Assembly (NCBI GenBank): GCA_027084145.1
Contig: JALWLM010000336.1
Span: forward strand, 1 to 13,157
DNA length: 13,157 bases
Direction of reading: 5' to 3'
Origin: Crocinitomicaceae bacterium
GTDB taxonomy: Bacteria > Bacteroidota > Bacteroidia > Flavobacteriales_D > Crocinitomicaceae
The stretch's first letter is position 1. Every line of letters starts with the position of its first letter. A program made the translations under genes and the position numbers. The notes under the pieces are model-generated. The model saw nothing but the letters and a program-made list of their open reading frames with translations, was not told the DNA's origin and did not search any database. Below, piece by piece: positions 4,914 to 13,157 of the stretch.

Positions 4914-7900
4914 TTGGCCTTGGCATCAACAAACACATTATCAAAAAGAGTGAATTTTGCTTCTAGCAAAAATCAATTTTCTTATCCGGACTTTTTAGAA
5001 ATACAATTGAAATCGTTTAAAGAATTCTTTCAATTAGAAACAACACCGGAAAATAGAGAAAGTGAAGGATTATTTAAAGTTTTCAGTGAAAACTTTCCGA
5101 TAACAGATACAAGAAATCAATTTGTATTAGAATTTTTGGATTATTTTATTGATCCGCCAAGATACACGATAGAAGAATGTATCGAGAGAGGATTAACATA
5201 TAGTGTCCCCCTAAAAGCGAAATTAAAATTGTACTGTACAGATCCTGAACACGAAGATTTTGAAACAATCGTTCAGGACGTGTATTTAGGAACAATTCCA
5301 TATATGACTCCAAAAGGGTCTTTTGTAATTAATGGAGCGGAACGTGTTATTGTTTCGCAGTTACATAGATCTCCGGGAGTATTCTTCGGACAAAGTAGGC
5401 ATGCAAATGGAACAAAACTTTATTCAGCAAGAGTAATCCCTTTTAAAGGGTCTTGGATAGAGTTTGCGACAGACATTAATAATGTCATGTATGCATACAT
5501 TGACCGTAAGAAAAAATTACCGGTAACAACTTTATTTAGAGCCTTAGGATATGAATCTGATAAAGATATCCTTGAAATTTTTGATTTGGCGGATGAAGTA
5601 AAAGTTACGAAAACAAACTTAAAGAAAGCTGTAGGTAGAAAACTAGCTTCGAGAATATTAAAAACATGGTATGAAGACTATGTAGATGAAGACACCGGTG
5701 AATTAGTGTCTATGGAGAGAAATGAAGTATTGATTGATAGAGAGACAGTATTAGAAAAAGAGCACATAGACTTGATTTTGGATGCAGGAGTTAAATCAAT
5801 CTTCTTACATAAAGAAGGAGTTAATTCTGCAGATTTTTCTATTATCTATAATACACTTCAAAAAGACACTTCTAATTCAGAGAGAGAGGCTGTAGAATAC
5901 ATCTACCAATTATTACGTAATGCTGCTGCTCCTGATTATGAAACAGCAAAAAGTGTGTTTGAAAAATTATTTTTCTCAGATACACGATATGATTTAGGTG
6001 AAGTAGGTAGATACCGAATTAATAAGAAATTAGGAATGGATATGAATGAAACATCTAGAGTTTTAACGAAAGATGACATTCTATCTATTGTTAAGTACTT
6101 AATAGAGTTAATCAATTCTAAAGCGGAAGTTGATGATATCGACCATTTATCTAATCGTAGAGTAAGAACAGTAGGGGAGCAATTATATGCTCAATTTGGT
6201 GTAGGACTTGCAAGAATGGCAAGAACGATTAGAGAAAGAATGAATGTAAGAGATAATGAAGTCTTTACACCAATCGATTTGATTAATGCAAAGACGCTTT
6301 CTTCTGTGATTAATTCATTTTTTGGAACAAACCAATTGTCTCAATTTATGGATCAGACAAACCCTTTGTCTGAAGTAACACATAAAAGACGTTTATCAGC
6401 TTTAGGACCTGGTGGTCTTTCAAGAGAAAGAGCAGGATTTGAGGTACGTGATGTCCACTATACACACTATGGAAGATTATGTACGATAGAAACACCCGAA
6501 GGACCTAATATCGGTTTGATTTCTTCTCTTTGTGTATTTGCAAAAGTAAATAAACTAGGTTTTATTGAAACACCGTATAGAGAAGTGAAAGGTGGTAAAA
6601 TTGATTTAACAAAAGCCCCTGTTTATTTATCAGCAGAAGAAGAAGAAAATAAAATCATAGCACAAGCAAATGCTAAAATCTCTGACAATGGAGAGTTTGA
6701 AACAGACTTAGTGAAAGCTAGAAAGGAAAGTGATTTTCCTGTTGTGGCTCCTGAAGAAGTGAACTTAATAGATGTTGGAACAAACCAAATTGCATCAATA
6801 GCGGCTTCTTCGATTCCATTCTTAGAGCATGATGATGCGAACCGTGCCCTGATGGGATCTAACATGCAGAGACAAGCAGTACCTCTTCTTCGTCCAAACT
6901 CACCAATTGTAGGAACAGGGATAGAAGAGTTAGTAGCGAGAGATTCCAGAGTGTTAATTAACGCTGAAGGTAATGGAGTTGTAGAATATGTTGACGCTGA
7001 AAAGGTAACGATAAAATACGATTGGACGGATGAAGACTCTTTGGTTAGCTTTGATGGAAATGTGAAAACATACAACCTTGTTAAGTTTGCAAAAACAAAT
7101 CAAGGAACATGCATCAACTTAAAGCCAATTGTTAAAAAAGGAGATAAAGTAAAAGAAGGACAAGTGCTTTGTGAGGGATATGCAACGCAACAAGGAGAAT
7201 TGGCCTTAGGTCAAAACTTGAAAGTAGCGTTTATGCCTTGGAAAGGGTACAACTTTGAGGATGCGATTGTTATCTCTGAAAAAGTGGTAAGAGAAGACTT
7301 GTTTACTTCTATCCATATTGATGAATATACGGTTGAAGTTCGAGATACAAAGAGAGGAATGGAAGAATTAACAGCGGATATTCCAAATGTTAGTGAGGAG
7401 GCGACCAAAAATCTCGATGAGAACGGTATGATTCGGATTGGTACGGAAATAAAAGAAGGAGATATTCTTATTGGTAAAATAACACCAAAAGGAGAAACAG
7501 ACCCTTCTCCTGAAGAAAAGTTATTGAGAGCGATTTTCGGGGATAAGGCAGGAGACGTTAAAGATGCTTCACTTAAAGCAAAACCTTCTTTAACAGGTGT
7601 TGTTATTGATAAGAAGTTGTTCTCTAGAGCAATTAAAGATAGAAAAGCCAAAGCACAAGATAAACCGCTTCTTGAAAAGCTCGATCAAGAGTATGAAAAG
7701 GAATTAGCAGCGCTTAAAGAAACGTTGATCGAAAAATTATTGACAATTATAGGGGACAAAAAATCAGCAGGGGTTTCAAATAATTTTAGAGAAGAAATTA
7801 TTAAGAAAGGAACAAAATTCTCTGCTAGAAACCTGAAAGTAATTGACTACTCAATAGTTAATCCGTTAGGGTGGACAAATGATGAAAAAACGAATTCTTT

Positions 7901-8732
7901 AATTGCCAGAGTAATTCATAATTATACAATTAAAGCGAACGATCTTTTAGGAACTTATAAACGTAAAAAGTTCCATATTTCTGTAGGAGATGAACTTCCT
8001 GCCGGAATTATAAAGATGGCAAAAGTATATATTGCGAAGAAAAGAAAATTAAAAGTAGGAGATAAGATGGCTGGACGACACGGTAACAAAGGTATCGTTG
8101 CCAATATTGTCAGACAAGAAGATATGCCGTTCTTGGAAGATGGAACTCCTGTAGATATTGTATTAAACCCTCTAGGGGTACCTTCTCGTATGAACTTAGG
8201 ACAAATTTATGAAACTGTTTTAGGTTGGGCAGGAGAGAAATTAGGAGTGAAATTTGCTTCTCCGATTTTTGATGGTGCTACACCTCAAGAAATAGATGAA
8301 TGGACAGAAAAAGCAGGTGTTCCTAAATCAGGAAAGGCTTACTTATACGATGGTGGAACAGGAGAACGATTTGATCAACCGGCAACAGTAGGTGTAATCT
8401 ACATGTTGAAGCTTTCACACATGGTGGATGATAAAATGCATGCTCGTTCTATCGGTCCTTACTCGTTGATTACACAACAGCCTCTAGGAGGTAAAGCAAT
8501 GTTTGGGGGACAAAGATTTGGAGAAATGGAGGTATGGGCGCTTGAAGCATTCGGTGCAGCCAATATTCTACAAGAAATCTTAACTATCAAATCTGACGAT
8601 GTGATTGGTAGAGCAAAAGCATACGAAGCAATCGTTAAAGGAGATAATATCCCTGAACCGGGAATCCCGGAATCATTTAACGTATTGTTACATGAACTAA
8701 GAGGACTTTGTTTAGAAGTAAAATTAGACTAG
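4914..8732 (+). CDS. rpoB: DNA-directed RNA polymerase subunit beta
   Basis: RpoB forms, with RpoC, the catalytic core of RNA polymerase. The product has 1272 residues, shorter than the 1342 of E. coli, partly because the insertion after EEKLLRAIFGDKA is smaller. The rifampicin pocket segment is present: Q477, D480, H490, R493, S495 and I536 match E. coli Q513, D516, H526, R529, S531 and I572. GDKMAGRHGNKG (1049-1060), close to the active centre, and FGEMEVWALEA near the C-terminus are intact. One conserved motif differs: CTIETPEG has Thr524 where nearly all bacteria have Pro. No ATG lies in frame after the upstream stop at 4905-4907 and before the conserved region. TTG at 4914 is taken as start; TTG at 4920 is equally possible and would shorten the protein by two residues. 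Confidence 0.97.
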   Translation: MALASTNTLSKRVNFASSKNQFSYPDFLEIQLKSFKEFFQLETTPENRESEGLFKVFSENFPITDTRNQFVLEFLDYFIDPPRYTIEECIERGLTYSVPLKAKLKLYCTDPEHEDFETIVQDVYLGTIPYMTPKGSFVINGAERVIVSQLHRSPGVFFGQSRHANGTKLYSARVIPFKGSWIEFATDINNVMYAYIDRKKKLPVTTLFRALGYESDKDILEIFDLADEVKVTKTNLKKAVGRKLASRILKTWYEDYVDEDTGELVSMERNEVLIDRETVLEKEHIDLILDAGVKSIFLHKEGVNSADFSIIYNTLQKDTSNSEREAVEYIYQLLRNAAAPDYETAKSVFEKLFFSDTRYDLGEVGRYRINKKLGMDMNETSRVLTKDDILSIVKYLIELINSKAEVDDIDHLSNRRVRTVGEQLYAQFGVGLARMARTIRERMNVRDNEVFTPIDLINAKTLSSVINSFFGTNQLSQFMDQTNPLSEVTHKRRLSALGPGGLSRERAGFEVRDVHYTHYGRLCTIETPEGPNIGLISSLCVFAKVNKLGFIETPYREVKGGKIDLTKAPVYLSAEEEENKIIAQANAKISDNGEFETDLVKARKESDFPVVAPEEVNLIDVGTNQIASIAASSIPFLEHDDANRALMGSNMQRQAVPLLRPNSPIVGTGIEELVARDSRVLINAEGNGVVEYVDAEKVTIKYDWTDEDSLVSFDGNVKTYNLVKFAKTNQGTCINLKPIVKKGDKVKEGQVLCEGYATQQGELALGQNLKVAFMPWKGYNFEDAIVISEKVVREDLFTSIHIDEYTVEVRDTKRGMEELTADIPNVSEEATKNLDENGMIRIGTEIKEGDILIGKITPKGETDPSPEEKLLRAIFGDKAGDVKDASLKAKPSLTGVVIDKKLFSRAIKDRKAKAQDKPLLEKLDQEYEKELAALKETLIEKLLTIIGDKKSAGVSNNFREEIIKKGTKFSARNLKVIDYSIVNPLGWTNDEKTNSLIARVIHNYTIKANDLLGTYKRKKFHISVGDELPAGIIKMAKVYIAKKRKLKVGDKMAGRHGNKGIVANIVRQEDMPFLEDGTPVDIVLNPLGVPSRMNLGQIYETVLGWAGEKLGVKFASPIFDGATPQEIDEWTEKAGVPKSGKAYLYDGGTGERFDQPATVGVIYMLKLSHMVDDKMHARSIGPYSLITQQPLGGKAMFGGQRFGEMEVWALEAFGAANILQEILTIKSDDVIGRAKAYEAIVKGDNIPEPGIPESFNVLLHELRGLCLEVKLD

Positions 8733-8769
8733 ACAGACCATTTAATAATAAAGAATTAAGGCAATAATT

Positions 8770-11700
8770 ATGGCTTACAGAAAGGATACATCAAAAAAAC
8801 AAAGTAGCTTCAATAAGATAACAATATCATTAGCTTCTCCCGAGTCTATCTTAGAGAGATCTAGTGGTGAAGTTTTGAAGCCGGAAACAATTAACTATCG
8901 TACATATAAACCGGAAAGAAATGGTTTGTTCTGTGAACGAATATTTGGACCGGTAAAAGATTATGAATGTCATTGTGGTAAATACAAAAGAATCAGATAT
9001 AAAGGAATCGTCTGTGATCGTTGTGGGGTAGAGGTTACTGAAAAGAAAGTAAGGAGAGAAAGAACAGGGCATATTTCTTTAGTCGTACCGGTTGCTCATA
9101 TTTGGTATTTTAGATCATTGCCCAATAAAATAGGTTATTTGTTAGGATTACCAACTAAGAAATTAGATCAAATTATCTATTATGAAAGATATGTAGTAAT
9201 CCAGCCGGGAATAGCGGCTAATATGAAACCTGAAAAGGATAAAGTTGATGAAAATGATCAATTGAAAGTATTAGACTTCTTAACAGAAGAAGAATACTTA
9301 GATATATTAGACGAACTTCCTGCTGAAAACCAATATTTGGAAGATTCAGATCCAAATAAGTTTATTGCAAAGATGGGGGCTGAAGCGATCTATGATTTGT
9401 TGAAAAACTTAGATTTGGATTCAATTGCTTATGAATTAAGACATAAAGCAAATACAGAAACATCTGTTCAACGTAAAAACGAAGCTTTAAAACGACTACA
9501 AGTTGTAGAAGCAATGCGTTCGTCTAGAGAAAATGTTGAAAACAGACCTGAGTGGATGGTCGTTAAAGTTGTACCGGTAATTCCACCGGAGTTAAGACCT
9601 TTAGTTCCACTTGATGGAGGACGTTTTGCTACATCTGATTTGAATGATTTATATCGTAGAGTTATCATTAGAAATAATCGATTAAAAAGATTAATCGAAA
9701 TTAAAGCACCTGAAGTAATTCTTAGAAATGAAAAAAGAATGCTTCAAGAAGCTGTAGATTCATTATTTGATAATTCAAGAAAAGCTTCTGCTGTTAAAAC
9801 AGATGCGAATAGACCTTTAAAATCGCTTTCAGATTCTTTAAAAGGTAAGCAAGGACGTTTTAGACAAAATTTATTAGGGAAAAGAGTTGATTATTCAGCA
9901 CGTTCTGTAATTGTCGTTGGTCCTAATTTAAAACTACATGAATGTGGTTTACCTAAAGATATGGCTGCGGAACTTTATAAGCCGTTTATCATTCGTAAGT
10001 TAATTGATAGAGGTATTGTAAAGACCGTAAAATCAGCGAAGAAAATTATTGAAAGAAAGGAACCTGTTATTTGGGATATCTTAGAAAATGTATTAAAAGG
10101 ACATCCTGTATTATTAAACAGGGCTCCAACACTACACCGATTAGGGATTCAAGCATTCCAACCTAAATTAATAGAAGGAAAAGCAATTCGATTACACCCA
10201 TTGGTTTGTACAGCATTTAACGCCGATTTCGATGGTGACCAAATGGCGGTACACTTGCCTCTAGGAAATGCAGCTATTTTGGAAGCACAAATTTTAATGT
10301 TGGCTTCACATAATATATTGAACCCTGCGAATGGGGCGCCTATTGCAGTACCTTCTCAAGATATGGTATTGGGTCTATATTACCTTACAAAGGGAAAAAA
10401 AGGGACAAAAACAGAACCGGTAAAAGGTGAAGGTGGAACATTCTATTCTCCGGAGGAGGTTATTATAGCGCACAATGAAGGACAATTGGATTTACATGCT
10501 TACATCAAAGTTAAAGTAGAGGATATAGATGATAAAGGGGAAAAAGTTGTAAAATTGATTGAAACAACTTGTGGTAGAGTTTTATTTAATGAAAAAGTTC
10601 CTAATGAAGTAGGTTTCATCAATGATGTAATGACGAAAAAGGCATTGAGAGACATGATTGGAAATGTCCTCAAAGTCTGTGGAACGTCTAGAACAGTTCA
10701 ATTCCTTGATGATATTAAAGATTTAGGATATAATATGGCCTTTAAAGGAGGACTGTCCTTTAATTTAGATGATATTATTGTACCTGAAGAGAAAGAAGAA
10801 CTTGTTAAAAAAGCACAAGAGAAAGTTCGTGAAGTAATGGATAATTATAACATGGGATTGATTACGAATAACGAACGATACAATCAAATCATTGATATAT
10901 GGACACATACAAATATTCGTTTGACCAATATATTGATGAATAAACTTGAAAAAGATAAGCAAGGATTCAACTCTATTTATATGATGTTTGATTCCGGAGC
11001 GAGAGGTTCGAAAGAACAAATTCGTCAGTTATCCGGAATGAGGGGGTTAATGGCAAAACCGCAAAAATCAGGAGCGTCAACTCAAGATATTATTGAAAAT
11101 CCGATTTTGTCAAACTTTAAAGAAGGATTATCTGTATTGGAGTACTTTATTTCTACACACGGTGCGCGTAAAGGTTTGGCCGATACCGCATTGAAAACAG
11201 CCGATGCAGGTTATTTAACACGTAGATTGGTCGATGTTGCCCAAGACGTTGTTATTAATGACGAAGATTGTGGTACACTAAGAGGACTAACTGCTAGAGC
11301 ATTAAAGAAAAATGATGAAATTGTTGAACCACTCAGCGATCGTATTATAGGAAGAACCGCATTGATGGATATTGTACATCCGGATACAGATGAAGTGATT
11401 GTTGCGGAAGGAGAGTTGATTTTAGAAGAAGCTGCCAAGAAAATTGAAGAAGCAGGAATTGAAGAAGTGAAAATTAGATCCGTATTAACTTGTGAACAGA
11501 AAAGAGGAGTTTGTTCAAAATGTTACGGATTAAACTTAGCGACGCAACGAAATTCTCAAAAAGGAGATGCTGTAGGTGTGATTGCTGCTCAATCAATTGG
11601 AGAACCAGGAACACAGTTAACACTTCGTACATTCCACGTAGGGGGTACAGCATCTAATATCGCTGATGAATCTGATATAAAAGCTAAAACAGATGGCGAA

Positions 11701-13086
11701 ATTGAATTTGATGGATTGAGAACAATAGAGGCTAAAGATAAAGATGGTAATAAGTCATTGATTGTCCTTGGACGTTCTACAGAAGTTAAAATAACAGATA
11801 GTAAAGGACGTACAACAATGACAGCTCTTATACCTTATGGGGCTGAATTATTGATTAGTCCTAGAGCGAAAAAGGTTAAAAAAGGAGAGGTCATTTGTAA
11901 ATGGGATCCATATAACGCGGTGATTATAAATGAAGTGAAAGGTAAAGTTGTCTTCAATAATTTAGAAGAAGGAGTTACCTTTAGAGAGGAAATGGATGAA
12001 CAAACAGGACGTAAACAGAAGGTTATTACTGAAACGAGAGATAAAAAGAAAAACCCTGCAATCCACATTGTAGATACAAAAACAAAAGTGGTATTGAGAG
12101 AGTATAGCTTACCTGTAGATGCTCACGTTGAAGTAAATGAGGGAGATAAATTAGAAGGAGGAGAGATACTTGTTAAAATACCTAGAAAAGCAGGTAAATC
12201 AGGGGACATCACGGGAGGTCTTCCGAGAGTAACAGAGTTATTTGAAGCTAGAAATCCTTCCAACCCTGCTGTCGTATCGGAAATAGACGGTGTGGCTGAG
12301 TTTGGAAAAATTAAGAGAGGTAATAGAGAAGTAATTATCACGTCTAAAACAGGTGAAGTACGTAAGTATTTAGTACCTCTTTCAAGACATATTCTTGTTC
12401 AAGAAAATGATTATGTTAAAGCAGGTCAGCCATTATCCGTAGGAGCAATAACTCCAAAAGATATTCTGAACATTCAAGGACCAACTAAAGTACAAGAGTA
12501 TATCGTAAATGAAATCCAAGAAGTTTATCGACTTCAAGGGGTGAAAATTAACGATAAGCACTTTGAAGTATTGGTTCGTCAAATGATGCTTAAAGCAGAA
12601 ATTGTTGATCCGGGAGATACTAAATTCTTAGAAGGTGAAGCAGTTCACAAAGCTGAAATATTAGAAGAAAATGACCGAATTTTTGGTATGTTATACATTG
12701 AGGATCCGGGAGATTCAGATGTATTAAAAGCCGGACAGATTGTTTCTCCTAGAAAATTAAGAGATGAAAATTCTAAATTGAAGCGGGAAGGTAAGAATTT
12801 AGTGAAATACAGAGATGTTCGACCTGCAATTTCTCGACCTATGTTACAAGGAATAACCAGAGCGTCATTGCAAACACGTTCTTTCATATCAGCAGCTTCT
12901 TTCCAAGAAACAACAAAAGTATTGAATGAAGCAGCGGTAAGAGGTAAGGTAGATCATTTGGAAGGATTGAAAGAAAATGTAATTGTAGGACATCTTATTC
13001 CTGCGGGAACAGGTTTTAGAGAATTTAATAAAATGTTAGTAGGATCTGAAGAAGAATTAGAGAGATTAAAATCTTCTGAAGATTAA
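8770..13086 (+). CDS. rpoC: DNA-directed RNA polymerase subunit beta'
   Basis: RpoC carries the polymerase active site. The product has 1438 residues. The N-terminal zinc site uses C67, C69, C82 and C85. The catalytic motif NADFDGD (484-490) has the three magnesium-binding Asp residues D486, D488 and D490. The bridge helix lies near 789-824, within THGARKGLADTALKTADAGY. The second zinc site is C834, C908, C915 and C918, with the same spacing as E. coli. The trigger loop region QLTLRTFHVGG includes His956. An insertion of about 185 residues follows, before TGGLPRVTELFEARNP (from 1148), as in the lineage-specific trigger-loop insertion of E. coli. The ATG is 37 bases after the rpoB stop, with no promoter seen between. 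All key residues are present. Confidence 0.99.
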   Translation: MAYRKDTSKKQSSFNKITISLASPESILERSSGEVLKPETINYRTYKPERNGLFCERIFGPVKDYECHCGKYKRIRYKGIVCDRCGVEVTEKKVRRERTGHISLVVPVAHIWYFRSLPNKIGYLLGLPTKKLDQIIYYERYVVIQPGIAANMKPEKDKVDENDQLKVLDFLTEEEYLDILDELPAENQYLEDSDPNKFIAKMGAEAIYDLLKNLDLDSIAYELRHKANTETSVQRKNEALKRLQVVEAMRSSRENVENRPEWMVVKVVPVIPPELRPLVPLDGGRFATSDLNDLYRRVIIRNNRLKRLIEIKAPEVILRNEKRMLQEAVDSLFDNSRKASAVKTDANRPLKSLSDSLKGKQGRFRQNLLGKRVDYSARSVIVVGPNLKLHECGLPKDMAAELYKPFIIRKLIDRGIVKTVKSAKKIIERKEPVIWDILENVLKGHPVLLNRAPTLHRLGIQAFQPKLIEGKAIRLHPLVCTAFNADFDGDQMAVHLPLGNAAILEAQILMLASHNILNPANGAPIAVPSQDMVLGLYYLTKGKKGTKTEPVKGEGGTFYSPEEVIIAHNEGQLDLHAYIKVKVEDIDDKGEKVVKLIETTCGRVLFNEKVPNEVGFINDVMTKKALRDMIGNVLKVCGTSRTVQFLDDIKDLGYNMAFKGGLSFNLDDIIVPEEKEELVKKAQEKVREVMDNYNMGLITNNERYNQIIDIWTHTNIRLTNILMNKLEKDKQGFNSIYMMFDSGARGSKEQIRQLSGMRGLMAKPQKSGASTQDIIENPILSNFKEGLSVLEYFISTHGARKGLADTALKTADAGYLTRRLVDVAQDVVINDEDCGTLRGLTARALKKNDEIVEPLSDRIIGRTALMDIVHPDTDEVIVAEGELILEEAAKKIEEAGIEEVKIRSVLTCEQKRGVCSKCYGLNLATQRNSQKGDAVGVIAAQSIGEPGTQLTLRTFHVGGTASNIADESDIKAKTDGEIEFDGLRTIEAKDKDGNKSLIVLGRSTEVKITDSKGRTTMTALIPYGAELLISPRAKKVKKGEVICKWDPYNAVIINEVKGKVVFNNLEEGVTFREEMDEQTGRKQKVITETRDKKKNPAIHIVDTKTKVVLREYSLPVDAHVEVNEGDKLEGGEILVKIPRKAGKSGDITGGLPRVTELFEARNPSNPAVVSEIDGVAEFGKIKRGNREVIITSKTGEVRKYLVPLSRHILVQENDYVKAGQPLSVGAITPKDILNIQGPTKVQEYIVNEIQEVYRLQGVKINDKHFEVLVRQMMLKAEIVDPGDTKFLEGEAVHKAEILEENDRIFGMLYIEDPGDSDVLKAGQIVSPRKLRDENSKLKREGKNLVKYRDVRPAISRPMLQGITRASLQTRSFISAASFQETTKVLNEAAVRGKVDHLEGLKENVIVGHLIPAGTGFREFNKMLVGSEEELERLKSSED

Positions 13087-13104
13087 GAATAGAGTTTTAA
13101 ATGT

Positions 13105-13134
13105 AAAAGGCGGAGATTTTTCTCCGCTTTTTTT
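13105..13134 (+). terminator. Rho-independent terminator after rpoC
   Basis: GCGGAGA (13110-13116) pairs with TCTCCGC (13121-13127) around a TTTT loop. Flanking As (13105-13108) pair into the run of seven Ts (13128-13134). It lies 18 bases after the rpoC stop and is a strong intrinsic terminator that ends the ribosomal protein and polymerase cluster. Confidence 0.93.
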
Positions 13135-13149
13135 CTCATAATAAATTTG
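13119..13149 (+). promoter_or_regulatory. Putative Bacteroidetes-type promoter downstream of rpoC
   Basis: TAAATTTG (13142-13149) matches the Bacteroidetes primary sigma factor -7 box TAnnTTTG exactly. A TTT at 13119-13121, inside the terminator loop and stem, is 20 bases upstream, near the expected -33 position. It would start transcription at about the window's end, for a gene outside it. The short AT-rich context makes a chance match possible. Confidence 0.4.
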
Positions 13150-13157
13150 TATATTAG

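Noticed and set aside
6507..6540. The first idea that the RpoB substitution equals the E. coli P564 rifampicin-resistance site
   Set aside because: Counting residues from His526 puts the changed residue at 560. The Pro equivalent to 564 is conserved here.
6623..7651. Two long reverse-strand ORFs of about 150 codons inside rpoB
   Set aside because: They lie wholly opposite conserved rpoB codons. Ser/Thr/Ile-rich translations are expected from the antisense of AT-rich coding sequence.
1..13157. Mobile elements, CRISPR arrays, attachment sites, defence or biosynthetic genes
   Set aside because: None is visible. The window is filled by core genes with short gaps and no long direct or inverted repeats.

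Overview
The window is core genome from an AT-rich member of the Bacteroidota, most likely Flavobacteriia-like. RpoB and RpoC have flavobacterial-type sequences. Start codons are preceded by A/T-rich stretches rather than Shine-Dalgarno motifs. tRNA genes do not encode CCA. A sequence matching the Bacteroidetes -7 box (TAnnTTTG) lies just past the last gene. Genus and species cannot be given from the sequence alone. All genes are on the + strand and the coding density is very high.

Layout. Positions 1-370 hold four tRNA genes: Thr(TGT, 5' end cut by the window edge), Tyr(GTA), Gly(TCC) and Thr(GGT). A 133-base leader follows, then tuf (EF-Tu, 504-1691) with a strong terminator (1711-1737). 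tRNA-Trp(CCA) starts two bases after that terminator's T-run. Next come secE, nusG, rplK, rplA, rplJ, rplL, rpoB and rpoC, in the order found in many bacteria. A strong terminator (about 13105-13134) ends the cluster, and a promoter-like motif for the next gene follows. The Thr-Tyr-Gly-Thr-tuf order is the same as the E. coli thrU-tyrU-glyT-thrT-tufB operon.

How the genes work together. tRNAs and EF-Tu deliver amino acids to the ribosome. L11 and L1 form mobile ribosome regions, and L10 with L7/L12 forms the stalk that recruits translational GTPases such as EF-Tu. RpoB and RpoC are the catalytic subunits of RNA polymerase. NusG binds that polymerase and can link it to ribosomes, and SecE is part of the SecYEG translocon. 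The block therefore co-expresses transcription, translation and secretion machinery.

I found no mobile element, CRISPR array, defence system, phage gene or unknown protein family, and I do not think the window hides a new gene system. The points worth a second look are regulatory or small: the tuf leader with a Shine-Dalgarno-like purine run and a five-codon ORF, a terminator abutting tRNA-Trp, an 85-base rplK leader with no room for an L10 leader before rplJ, two hairpins between rplL and rpoB, a TTG start for rpoB, and one substitution in a highly conserved RpoB motif.
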